Assembly (NCBI GenBank): GCA_001298545.1
Contig: LJCX01000001.1
Span: 62,001-126,000, forward strand
Direction: 5' to 3'
Length of the DNA stretch: 64,000 nt
Origin: Actinobacteria bacterium OV320
Lineage (GTDB): Bacteria; Actinomycetota; Actinomycetes; Streptomycetales; Streptomycetaceae
The notes beneath the pieces are model-generated. The model saw only the letters and a program-made list of their open reading frames with translations, made no database searches and was not told the DNA's origin. Numbering within the stretch: position 1 is the stretch's first letter; the number at the start of each line of letters is the position of its first letter. Shown here piece after piece: positions 16,941 to 25,266 of this stretch. A program made the translations under genes and the position numbers.

Positions 16941-17414
16941 ATGATCGTCACCATGGGCATACAGATCGCCTCGGCCGGCGTGGCCGACTTTCACCAGGTC
17001 CTGACCGATCACGCCCGTTACTGGGGCGAACGCGACCTGCGATCGCTGCACCTTCTGGCACTGGTGCAGGAGTTCGGTTCCACCTGCCTCGTCGCCCGGG
17101 TCGAGGACGGAATCCGTGGGTACGTCTTCGGGTTCGTGACGCCGGAAGGCACCGGGTACGTGCATCTGATCGCCACGCGGGACGACGCCCGTGGCACGGG
17201 TCTCGGGCGCCGTCTGTACGCGGCGTTCGCCGAAGCGGCGCACCGTCAAGGCGCCCGGCGGTTGAAGGCGATCACATCGGTCGCGAACACCGGCTCGATC
17301 GCGTTCCACCGCAGTCTCGGCTTCGAGGTGAAGATCGTCGACGACTACAACGGGCCGGGCCTGACCATGGCCGTCTTCGACCGTGATCTGGCCGTGCCCG
17401 TCCTGGTTCCGTAG
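16941..17414 (+). CDS. GNAT-family N-acetyltransferase
   Basis: A 157-residue GNAT enzyme that would transfer an acetyl group from acetyl-CoA to an unknown amine. The acetyl-CoA pyrophosphate loop is RGTGLGRRL (motif A), and the tail VANTGSIAFHRSLGFEV is the standard motif B region. I chose the ATG at 16941; the ATG at 16953 is an alternative, and neither has a strong ribosome binding site. Its stop is one base from the stop of the convergent hydrolase gene. Confidence 0.85.
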   Translation: MIVTMGIQIASAGVADFHQVLTDHARYWGERDLRSLHLLALVQEFGSTCLVARVEDGIRGYVFGFVTPEGTGYVHLIATRDDARGTGLGRRLYAAFAEAAHRQGARRLKAITSVANTGSIAFHRSLGFEVKIVDDYNGPGLTMAVFDRDLAVPVLVP

Positions 17415-17415
17415 C

Positions 17416-18243
17416 TCAGCCGCGCGCGAATTCGAGGAGGTCCGTGTCGAACTTCTCGGCGTACTTCGGCACCATGGCCAATCCGTGGGGCGCGCCGGAA
17501 TACACCTTGTACACCGCGTCCTTGACCAGCTTCGAGCTCTTGTCGCCCGAAGCGACGATCGGAACGATCTGGTCGTCGTCCCCGTGCACGATCAGTGTCG
17601 GGACGTCGATCTTCTTGAGGTCCTCGGTGAGGTCCGTCTCGGAGAACGCCTTGATGCAGTCGTACGCGCCCTTGATGCCCACCGTCATTCCCCACAGCCA
17701 GAACTCGTCGCGCGTTCCCTGGGTGACGGTCGAATCGTCGCGGTTGGCGCCGTAGAAGGGCGCGCTGAGGTCCTTGTAGTACTGGGAGCGGTCCGTTGCC
17801 ACGCCCGCACGGATCTCGTCGAAGACCTCGATCGGCAGCCCCTCCGGATTCGCGTCCGTCTTCAGCATCAGGGGAGGGATGGCGCCGACCAGGACGGCCT
17901 TGGCGACCCGGCTCGAACCGTGTCGCCCGATGTAGCGGGTCACTTCACCGCCGCCGGTGGAGTGTCCGACGAGAATGACGTCGTGCAGGTCGAGTTCTTC
18001 GATGACCGCGGCGAGATCGTCGGCGTAGGTGTCGAGGTTGTTGCCCTCCCAGCTCTGTCCTGAGCGGCCGCCGCCTCTGCGGTCGTGGGCGATGGCCCGG
18101 AATCCGTTGTCCGCCATCAGCTTCAGTTGCGGATCCCAGGCGTCGGCGGTGAGTGGCCAGCCGTGGGAGAACACGACAGGTTGTCCCGAGCCCCAGTCCT
18201 TGAAGAAGATGCTGGTGCCGTCCTTGGCGGAAGCAAAGGGCAT
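17416..18243 (-). CDS. Alpha/beta hydrolase, non-heme chloroperoxidase type
   Basis: A 275-residue protein of the cofactor-free haloperoxidase/esterase group. The nucleophile elbow GHSTGG gives Ser95; the acid is in HGDDDQIVP and the histidine in [22 protein letters not shown] and [10 protein letters not shown] are characteristic of the group. Such enzymes are mainly esterases and perhydrolases, so halogenation is unlikely to be the physiological role. GGGAGAAAG precedes the ATG at 18243. It is transcribed alone. Confidence 0.9.
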   Translation of the reverse strand: MPFASAKDGTSIFFKDWGSGQPVVFSHGWPLTADAWDPQLKLMADNGFRAIAHDRRGGGRSGQSWEGNNLDTYADDLAAVIEELDLHDVILVGHSTGGGEVTRYIGRHGSSRVAKAVLVGAIPPLMLKTDANPEGLPIEVFDEIRAGVATDRSQYYKDLSAPFYGANRDDSTVTQGTRDEFWLWGMTVGIKGAYDCIKAFSETDLTEDLKKIDVPTLIVHGDDDQIVPIVASGDKSSKLVKDAVYKVYSGAPHGLAMVPKYAEKFDTDLLEFARG

Positions 18244-18716
18244 GACTTTCTCCCTCTCGTGCCGTTCCGGAACTCCGCAGTGGCGGGTTCGATGCTCGAA
18301 TGGGGTTGTCGAAACCGTGCCGCGCCCGGCGGGGGAACGCACGCGGTGGACGGGCCAGGTCAGCGGCGAAGGGCGACCGTGCGAGCACGTCTCAGGGGAA
18401 ACTCTAGTCGAGGGGCCGGTGCGCGGCGCGTCGGCCGTGCGGCCGGAGCAGGGCAACAGCGGCGTACGTCGACGGATCACGGCAACAGCCCGCGGACGCC
18501 GACGGGCTGACCGGCAGCCTTCGGCGGCGCCCATGGCCGTCTCGGCGGTGGACCGGCGACCCGGTCACGGACGACACTTCTCCCGACCCGTTCGCGGACG
18601 GCACTTCCTCCGGTTGTGTCGCGGCCCCAAGATGTGCGGACCGGCCCGCCGGACGGGCGCTCGCACCCCGTGCGACGGCCGTCCGTCACCCGCCTTGTCA
18701 GTGTGGCGAGGACGCC
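18244..18716. other. Long non-coding stretch upstream of the LacI gene
   Basis: No convincing gene is present between the hydrolase start and the LacI operator; open frames here are GC-driven and lack ribosome binding sites. Two imperfect copies of a sequence around CGGACG[A/G]CACTTC lie near 18567-18610. The stretch presumably holds the promoter of the minus-strand hydrolase. Confidence 0.4.
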
Positions 18717-18734
18717 TGTATAACGTTGTAAAAG
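18717..18734. promoter_or_regulatory. LacI operator-like site upstream of the LacI regulator gene
   Basis: TATAACGTTGTA (18719-18730) is a near-palindrome centred on a CpG, as expected for LacI-family operators, and is followed by AAA. The core AACGTTG recurs at 20194 (AACGATG) and 31091 (AACGTTG). It lies about 95 bases before the regulator start and suggests autoregulation. Confidence 0.55.
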
Positions 18735-18824
18735 TCCAGTATGGGGGCTCGGCGCTCGCCCACGGTGACGACCCCGTAGCCGCACCGGCCATCATCTTGT
18801 CGGGACGCTGCGAAAGGGAATGCC

Positions 18825-19859
18825 GTGCGGGTCAGCCTCAAGGACGTCGCCGCGCACGCGGGGGTCTCCATCAAGACCGTCTCCAACGTGGTGAACAACT
18901 ACCAGCACGTCACGCCCGCCATGCGCGAGCGCGTCCAGCGGTCCATCGACGTGCTCGGCTACCGACCGAACCTGGCCGCCCGGCACCTGCGCAAAGGGCG
19001 TACGGGCATCATCGCGCTCGCCCTGCCCGAACTCGGCAACCCCTATTTCGCCGAGCTGGCGGCCGCCGGCATCGACGCCGCCGCCGCACACGACTACATC
19101 GTGCTGCTCGACCACACCGGAGGGCACCGCGAGCAGGAGATCCTGGTCAGCCAGGGTTTCCGGGCGCGGGTCATCGACGGCCTCATCCTCAGCCCGATCG
19201 AGCTGGAGACCGAGGACCTGCTCGACCGGGCGGAGAACGTACCGCTGGTGCTGCTCGGCGAACGCGACTACGACCTGCCGTACGACCACATCGCCATCGA
19301 CAACGTCGCCGCCGCCCGCGACGCCGTCCGGCATCTGAACGGGCTCGGGCGGCGGGAGGTGGCCTTCATCGGCGCCCGGCGCGGTCGCAGCGAGCCGGCG
19401 CAACTGCGCGTGCGCGGCTGGCGCGAGGAACTGACCGCGGCCGGCCTTCCGGCCGACGACGGGCTCGTCGCCGCCACCGACGGGTGGGGCCACGCGGACG
19501 GAGCGGCCGCCATGAACCGCATCCTGGAATCCGGACGGCGCCCCGACGCGGTTTTCGCCTACAACGATCCGATGGCCATCGGCGCGATGCGTGTCCTGCA
19601 CGAACGGGGACTGCGCGTCCCCGAGGACATCGCCGTCGTCGGCTTCGACGACGTGGTCGAGGGCCGCTTCGGCGCGGTGACCCTCACCTCCGTGTCGCCG
19701 GACAAGGAGGCCATCGGCCGCCTCGCGGTCGAGTCGGTGCTGGCACGGCTCGGCGGCAACGAGATGCCCGAGCCGCGCCGTGTCCGGGCGGACCACCGCC
19801 TCGTGGAGCGCGAGAGCACCCTGGGCCGGGCGGCGGCGAACGGCGGCGGACGCGGGTGA
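18825..19859 (+). CDS. LacI-family regulator of the galactofuranose-type locus
   Basis: A 344-residue repressor with an N-terminal LacI helix-turn-helix (residues 1-50, SLKDVAAHAGVSIKTVSNVV and the hinge YRPNLAARHLR) and a periplasmic-binding-like sugar domain (GIIALALPELGNPYFAELAA to the C-terminus). The GTG start follows AAGGGA. It stands directly upstream of the sugar transporter operon, and three related operator-like sites mark its own promoter, the transporter operon and the PA14-GH2-LamG gene. The inducer is presumably the transported sugar. Confidence 0.9.
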   Translation: MRVSLKDVAAHAGVSIKTVSNVVNNYQHVTPAMRERVQRSIDVLGYRPNLAARHLRKGRTGIIALALPELGNPYFAELAAAGIDAAAAHDYIVLLDHTGGHREQEILVSQGFRARVIDGLILSPIELETEDLLDRAENVPLVLLGERDYDLPYDHIAIDNVAAARDAVRHLNGLGRREVAFIGARRGRSEPAQLRVRGWREELTAAGLPADDGLVAATDGWGHADGAAAMNRILESGRRPDAVFAYNDPMAIGAMRVLHERGLRVPEDIAVVGFDDVVEGRFGAVTLTSVSPDKEAIGRLAVESVLARLGGNEMPEPRRVRADHRLVERESTLGRAAANGGGRG

Positions 19860-20189
19860 CTCCCGGGGCGGTGCGCGTGCGCATCGCCCGCCGCCCGAAC
19901 CCTCGCTGGGCCGCGTGACGCGTCCTGACGTCCGCGGCCGAGTGCCGTCGCCAACCCCACTGTGCTGAACGGGCATTGCTCTTTGCAGGTGCGGTCGTGA
20001 GCGGTGCGGTCCCGGGCGGCGCGTCCGCGCCGAGCGGGCCGGTCGCTGAACGGGCCGCGGAGGCACCTGAATTTCCCGGCCGTGACACGCCCCCCTCCGT
20101 CGCAGATGAGAGCGCAGAGGCGGGTGGTGTCGGCCGACTCGCTCGCGGCGAGCCCCGCACAGTGCGTGCACAGGGGGTTTACAGCACTC

Positions 20190-20206
20190 TTCCAACGATG
20201 TAAAAA
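20190..20206 (+). promoter_or_regulatory. LacI operator-like site upstream of the transporter operon
   Basis: TTCCAACGATGTAAAAA shares AACGWTG followed by K-AAA with the sites at 18719 and 31086. It lies 173 bases before the binding-protein start, within the 520-base region 19860-20378 that otherwise holds only a short tandem duplication of GCACGGCTACT near 20261-20298 and no gene. Confidence 0.5.
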
Positions 20207-20378
20207 CCTCTGTGCGGCGGGTCGAACGACCTTTCCCGCCAGGGGAGAAGCACTTTTCTCGGCACGGCTACTGCACGGCTACTGCTCGGCTACGGCACGA
20301 CCTTGCTCGACCTGTTCGACCTCTGCTCGTTCACCACCTCCCCAGTGTTCCTTCCGCGTCGCCCGGATCGGGGTCACC

Positions 20379-21473
20379 ATGCAGCGCACCACTCACCGTC
20401 GTCGTCTTCTCGCCCGTCCCGTGGTCGTCTCCCTGGCCGCGGCGGTGGCGTTGACCGCCACCTCCTGCGCGAAGTCGGAGGACGACACGTCGAGCGACAC
20501 CAAGTCCTCGGCCGCCGCCGACGCCGCACAGAAGGTCGCCTCGCCCGCGCCGGGCGGCAAGGCCTGCACCGTCGACGCGTACGGCGGTGCGAAGCTCGAC
20601 CTCGAGAACGCCACCGTCGGCTTCTCCCAGTCGGAGAAGGAAGCCAACCCGTTCCGCATCGCCGAGACGCAGTCCATCAAGGACGAGGCGAAGAAGCGGG
20701 GCGTCAAGCTGCTGACGGCCAACGCCCAGTCGCAGTTCTCCAAGCAGATCAGCGACGTCCAGGACCTGTTGGCGAAGGGCGCCGACCTGCTGGTCATCGC
20801 CCCGCTCAACTCCGACGGCTGGGACCCGGTGCTCCAGGCCGCCGCGGCCAAGAAGGTCCCCATCGTCACGATCGACCGCAAGATCAACGCCACGGCCTGC
20901 AAGGACTACGTCTCGTTCATCGCCTCCGACTTCGTCGAGCAGGGCCGGCGCGCCGCCGACCAGATGATCGAGGCGACCGGCGGCAAGGGCGAGGTCGCGA
21001 TCCTCCTCGGCTCGGCGGGCAACAACGTCACCACCGAGCGCACCAAGGGCTTCAAGGACCGGATCGCCGAGAAGGCGCCGGACCTGAAGGTGGTCTTCGA
21101 GCAGACCGGCGACTTCGCCCGCGAGAAGGGCCAGCAGGTCACCGAGCAGCTCATCCAGTCGAAGCCCGGCATCAAGGGGATCTACGCCGAGAACGACGAG
21201 ATGGGGCTGGGCGCGGTGGCCGCGCTGAAGGGTGCCGGCAAGAAGGCGGGCGATGTCGAGATCGTCACCGTGGACGGCACCCGCAACGCCGTCCAGGGCA
21301 TCGTGGACGGCTGGATCAGCGGTGTCGTCGAGTCCAATCCGCGCTTCGGACCGCTGGCCTTCCAGACGCTAGACACCTTCACCAAGGGGGAGAGCGTCGC
21401 GCAGGACATCGTCATCGAGGACGGCGCCTACACCTCCGGCAACGCCAAGTCGGGTATCGGCAAGGCCTACTGA
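20379..21473 (+). CDS. Sugar ABC transporter substrate-binding lipoprotein, YtfQ-like
   Basis: A 364-residue periplasmic-binding-protein type 1 lipoprotein (CUT2 class). The lipobox LTATSC places the lipidated cysteine at residue 30. The mature protein shows VGFSQSEKEANPFRIAETQS, characteristic of YtfQ, the galactofuranose-binding protein of E. coli, and LVIAPLNSDGWDPVL and VTIDRKINA fit the same subfamily. With one ATPase and two different permeases downstream, the set has the YtfQ-R-T-YjfF layout. Ribose- or arabinose-type ligands remain possible. Confidence 0.85.
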   Translation: MQRTTHRRRLLARPVVVSLAAAVALTATSCAKSEDDTSSDTKSSAAADAAQKVASPAPGGKACTVDAYGGAKLDLENATVGFSQSEKEANPFRIAETQSIKDEAKKRGVKLLTANAQSQFSKQISDVQDLLAKGADLLVIAPLNSDGWDPVLQAAAAKKVPIVTIDRKINATACKDYVSFIASDFVEQGRRAADQMIEATGGKGEVAILLGSAGNNVTTERTKGFKDRIAEKAPDLKVVFEQTGDFAREKGQQVTEQLIQSKPGIKGIYAENDEMGLGAVAALKGAGKKAGDVEIVTVDGTRNAVQGIVDGWISGVVESNPRFGPLAFQTLDTFTKGESVAQDIVIEDGAYTSGNAKSGIGKAY

Positions 21474-21589
21474 TTGTTCGTCAGGGGCCCGCCCGCCCTG
21501 CCCACCGCGGGCCCCTGCCGCTCGCCTTCGCTTCTTCACCGCCGCACCGCATCGCTCCACACGCACCGCATCGCATCCTGGAGGCACAG

Positions 21590-23149
21590 GTGGCACCCCC
21601 TGCCGAAGTGCTCGCCGTCCGCGGACTGAGCAAGACCTTCCCCGGCGTCCGGGCCCTGGACGACGTGGACCTGACCCTGCACGCCGGTGAGATCCACGCC
21701 CTGATCGGCGAGAACGGCGCCGGCAAGTCGACCCTCATCAAGCTCCTCACCGGCGTGTACCGGCCCGACGCGGGCGAGATCGTCTTCCAGGGCCGCAAGG
21801 TCTCCTTCGCCACACCGCTGGAGGCCCAGAAGGCCGGGATCTCGACCATCTACCAAGAGGTCAACCTGATCCCGCTGCTCAGCGTGGCCCGCAACCTCTT
21901 CCTCGGCCGCGAGCCGCGCAACCGGTTCGGCCTGCTGGACATGGGCCGCATGAACCGCGAGGCAGAACAGACCCTGAGCACCTACGGGGTACGGGTGGAC
22001 GTTCGCAGGCCGCTGCGCACCCTCGGGGTCGGCGCCCAGCAGATGGTCGCCCTGGCCCGGGCGGTCGCCACCGAGGCGCGCGTCGTCGTCATGGACGAGC
22101 CGACGTCCTCCCTCGAACCGCGTGAGGTCGAGACCCTGTTCTCGGTGATCCGGGGCCTGCGGGACGCGGGCATCGCGGTCGTCTACGTCAGCCACCGCCT
22201 GGACGAGCTGTACGCCGTGTGCAGCACCGTCACCGTGCTGCGCGACGGCCGGCGGGTGCACCGCGGCCGGCTCGCCGACCTGGACCGCCTCTCCCTGGTG
22301 TCGACGATGCTCGGCCGGGACCTGGGGGAGGTCCGCGAGGAGGGCCTCACCAAGTTCACCGGCGAGCACGGCGCCGCCGACGCCGAACCGGTGCTCACCG
22401 CCTCGGACCTGACGGTTCCGCACAAGCTGCACGGCGTCTCCCTCAGCATCCGCCCCGGCGAGGTCGTCGGCCTCGGCGGACTGCTCGGCTCCGGACGCAC
22501 AGAGACCGCGAAGACCATCGCCGGCGCCCTGCCCGCACGCTCGGGCGGCGTCACGGTGGCCGGCGTGCCGCTGCGCGCCGGCTCGACCCCGGCGGCCATC
22601 CGCGCCGGGATCAGCCTGCTGCCCGAGGACCGCAAGAGCGAGGGCATCGTCCCCGGCCTGTCGGTGCGGGAGAACATCGCGCTGGCCGCGCTGCCCCGGC
22701 TCTCCCGCTTCGGTCTGGTCTCCGAGGCCCGTGTCGACAGCGTCGTCGACACCTTCATCGAACGGCTGCGCATCAAGGCCTCCTCACCGCACCAGAAGGT
22801 GGGCGAACTGTCCGGCGGCAACCAGCAGAAGGTGCTGCTCGCCCGGTGGCTCGCGATGAACCCCAAGGTGCTTCTGCTCGACGAGCCCACCCGGGGCATC
22901 GACGTCGGCGCCAAGGCCGAGGTGCAGAAACTGGTCGACGAACTGGCCGCGGACGGCCTGGGTGTCCTGCTCATCTCCTCCGACCTGGAGGAACTCATCG
23001 AAGGGTCCGACCGCGTGGTCGTACTGAAGGACGGCGCCGTCGTCGGCGAGCTGACCGGCGACGACGTCACGGAGGACAAGCTCATGCGGACCATCGCCGG
23101 GAACGACCCCGCGCGGGACGCGGGCAAGGAGGCGGCCGTCGATGGCTGA
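21590..23149 (+). CDS. Sugar ABC transporter ATPase with two nucleotide-binding domains, YtfR-like
   Basis: A 519-residue fused ATPase of the RbsA/MglA/YtfR family. The first domain has Walker A GENGAGKS (residues 40-47) and Walker B VVVMDEPTSSLE. The second has the usual degenerate P-loop region GLGGLLGSGRTE and retains LSGGNQQKVLLARWL and LLLDEPTRGIDVG. The GTG at 21590 has GGAGG upstream. The gene overlaps the first permease by 8 bases. Confidence 0.9.
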   Translation: MAPPAEVLAVRGLSKTFPGVRALDDVDLTLHAGEIHALIGENGAGKSTLIKLLTGVYRPDAGEIVFQGRKVSFATPLEAQKAGISTIYQEVNLIPLLSVARNLFLGREPRNRFGLLDMGRMNREAEQTLSTYGVRVDVRRPLRTLGVGAQQMVALARAVATEARVVVMDEPTSSLEPREVETLFSVIRGLRDAGIAVVYVSHRLDELYAVCSTVTVLRDGRRVHRGRLADLDRLSLVSTMLGRDLGEVREEGLTKFTGEHGAADAEPVLTASDLTVPHKLHGVSLSIRPGEVVGLGGLLGSGRTETAKTIAGALPARSGGVTVAGVPLRAGSTPAAIRAGISLLPEDRKSEGIVPGLSVRENIALAALPRLSRFGLVSEARVDSVVDTFIERLRIKASSPHQKVGELSGGNQQKVLLARWLAMNPKVLLLDEPTRGIDVGAKAEVQKLVDELAADGLGVLLISSDLEELIEGSDRVVVLKDGAVVGELTGDDVTEDKLMRTIAGNDPARDAGKEAAVDG

Positions 23150-24104
23150 AGCCGCCCTGCGCACCGCCCCGCTGGACAGGACCCGCCTCGTGCAGTGGCT
23201 CCAGACCTACGGCGTCTACGCCGGTGTGGCGGCGCTGCTCGTGGTCAACACCGTCATCACCCCGCGCTTCCTGACCACGGAGAACTTCCGCACCCAGGCC
23301 GTCCAGGTCGCCCCCGTCATCATCGTCGCCCTCGGCATGGCCCTGGTCATCGGCACCGAGGGCGTCGACCTGTCGGTGGGCGCCGTGATGGCACTGGCGG
23401 CCTCCGTGACCGCCCTCTACCTCGGCTACGGGCTGCTGCCCTCGCTGCTGGTGGTCGCGCTGTTCGCCGCGGGGGTCGGGCTGGCCAACGGCGCGCTGGT
23501 CGCGTTCGTCGGGGTGCAGCCGATCGTCGCCACGCTGGCGCTCATGGTCGGCGGTCGCGGACTCGCCCTGGTGCTGCTGCCGCAGCTCAAGGACCTGCGC
23601 AACCCCTCGCTGGCCTCCCTGGGCTCCGGCGACGTCCTCGGCGTCCCGTACCTGATCCTCATCGCCGCGGCCCTGGCGCTGCTGGTGGCCTTCGTCGTGC
23701 GCCGCACCACCTTCGGGCGTCAGCTCCTCGCCATCGGCGACAGCCGGCCCGCCGCCCAGCTCGCCGGGCTGCCCGTGCGACCGGTGCTGATCATCGTGTA
23801 CGTCGTCTGCGCGCTCCTCGCGGCGGTCGCGGGCGTGCTGGCCACCGCCCGCCTCCAGGCCAGCGACCCCACCTCGCTGGGCAACCTGATGGAGCTGTCC
23901 GCGATCACCGCGGTCGTCGTCGGCGGGACCCCGCTGACCGGCGGCCGGGTCAACATCGGCGGCACCGTGGCGGGAGCCGTCCTCATCCAGCTCCTCACCG
24001 CCACCCTCATCAAGCACGATCTGCCGCCCTCCTGGACCCAGATCGCCCAGGCCATCGTGATCGTCGCCGCGGTCTACGCGGCGCGGGGACGGGGGAAGCG
24101 TTGA
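23142..24104 (+). CDS. Sugar ABC transporter permease, YtfT-like
   Basis: A 320-residue BPD_transp_2 permease with about ten hydrophobic segments. Family signatures include ALGMALVIGTEGVDLSVGAV near residues 64-83 and AVVVGGTPLTGGRVNIGGT near the C-terminus. It is translationally coupled to the ATPase (overlap 23142-23149) and to the second permease (stop at 24102-24104 overlaps the TTG at 24101). Confidence 0.9.
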   Translation: MAEAALRTAPLDRTRLVQWLQTYGVYAGVAALLVVNTVITPRFLTTENFRTQAVQVAPVIIVALGMALVIGTEGVDLSVGAVMALAASVTALYLGYGLLPSLLVVALFAAGVGLANGALVAFVGVQPIVATLALMVGGRGLALVLLPQLKDLRNPSLASLGSGDVLGVPYLILIAAALALLVAFVVRRTTFGRQLLAIGDSRPAAQLAGLPVRPVLIIVYVVCALLAAVAGVLATARLQASDPTSLGNLMELSAITAVVVGGTPLTGGRVNIGGTVAGAVLIQLLTATLIKHDLPPSWTQIAQAIVIVAAVYAARGRGKR

Positions 24105-25135
24105 CCACCACGAACACGGACGTACCCGTGACCACTGCCGGTGTCGAACCGCCGCGGGACGCCCACCCGGTGGGCTCCGCACGCTCCGAACGGCTGAGCG
24201 CCCTCGTCCAGCAGCACGGCGCTCTGGCCGTCCTGCTGATCGTGTCCCTGGTGGCGTCGTTCTCCTTCGGCTCCTTCGCCACCGGCGACAACATCAGCAA
24301 CATGGCGACCAGTTCGGCCTTCCTGGCGATCGTCGCGCTCGGCATGACCTTCGTCATCATCACCGGCGGGATCGACCTGTCCGTCGGCTCCCTGTTCGCC
24401 CTCGGCGGCGTGCTGGCGGCCTGGGGGTCGCGCCACGGCACCCTGGTGGCTTTGCTGCTGCCGCTCGCCGTCTGCGGGTTGATCGGCGTCGTCAACGGCC
24501 TGCTGGTCGCCCGCTCCCGCCTCGCGCCCTTCATCGTCACGCTCGCGGCCATGCTCGGCGCGCGCGGACTGATGCTGGCGCTCACCGACGAGGGCGCCGA
24601 CACCTACCTCATCCGCAAGGGCTCCCTTCTCGCCGAGCTCGGCCAGGGCAGCACCCTCGGCCTCGCCAACCCGGTGTGGATCACGCTGGCCCTGTTCGTC
24701 GCCGGAGCCGTCGTCCTGCGCCGGACCCGGTTCGGGCAGCACGTCTACGCGGTCGGCGGCAACGAGGACGCCGCCGCCCTGATGGGTGCCCCGGTGGCCC
24801 GCACCAAGATCCTCGTCTACGCCCTGTCGGGACTGCTCGCCGGGCTGGCGGGCGCCCTCAACGCCGCCTGGCTCGCCTCCGGCGTGACCATCCTGGGCAG
24901 CGGCATGGAACTGGAGGCCATCTCCGCCGTCGTCATCGGCGGCACCCTGCTGACCGGTGGGCTCGGCTACGTCAGCGGCTCGCTCGTCGGCGTTCTGCTG
25001 CTGAAGGTGATCCAGAACGTCATCAACCAGATCGGTTCGCTCGACTCCTCCTACCAGCAGGTCGTCAGCGGCACCTTCCTGGCGGTGGTCGTCGTCGCCC
25101 AGACCTGGCTGGGGCGCCGCCGACAACTCATGTGA
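24101..25135 (+). CDS. Sugar ABC transporter permease, YjfF-like
   Basis: A second BPD_transp_2 permease, 344 residues with this start, distinct from the first and so giving the heterodimeric permease pair typical of YtfT/YjfF systems. It has MTFVIITGGIDLSVGSLFAL and AVVIGGTLLTGGLGYVSG. I prefer the TTG at 24101, which overlaps the preceding stop and has GGGGGAAG just upstream; a GTG at 24128 would shorten the soluble N-terminus by nine residues. Confidence 0.88.
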   Translation: MTTTNTDVPVTTAGVEPPRDAHPVGSARSERLSALVQQHGALAVLLIVSLVASFSFGSFATGDNISNMATSSAFLAIVALGMTFVIITGGIDLSVGSLFALGGVLAAWGSRHGTLVALLLPLAVCGLIGVVNGLLVARSRLAPFIVTLAAMLGARGLMLALTDEGADTYLIRKGSLLAELGQGSTLGLANPVWITLALFVAGAVVLRRTRFGQHVYAVGGNEDAAALMGAPVARTKILVYALSGLLAGLAGALNAAWLASGVTILGSGMELEAISAVVIGGTLLTGGLGYVSGSLVGVLLLKVIQNVINQIGSLDSSYQQVVSGTFLAVVVVAQTWLGRRRQLM

Positions 25136-25266
25136 CAGGCCCCGGACCGGCCCCGGACGGCTGCGGAGCCCCCGCCCCGCCACGAGTCCGGTGCCAGGCG
25201 CCCGGACCTCCCCCGGCCGCCTTCTGCACGCGCACGTCTCCCCACCCCACGAGTCAAGGAGGCACG

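Noticed and set aside
17416-18243. Heme-free haloperoxidase acting in halogenated metabolite synthesis
   Set aside because: The family is now regarded mainly as esterases/perhydrolases and no halogenated-product cluster is nearby.
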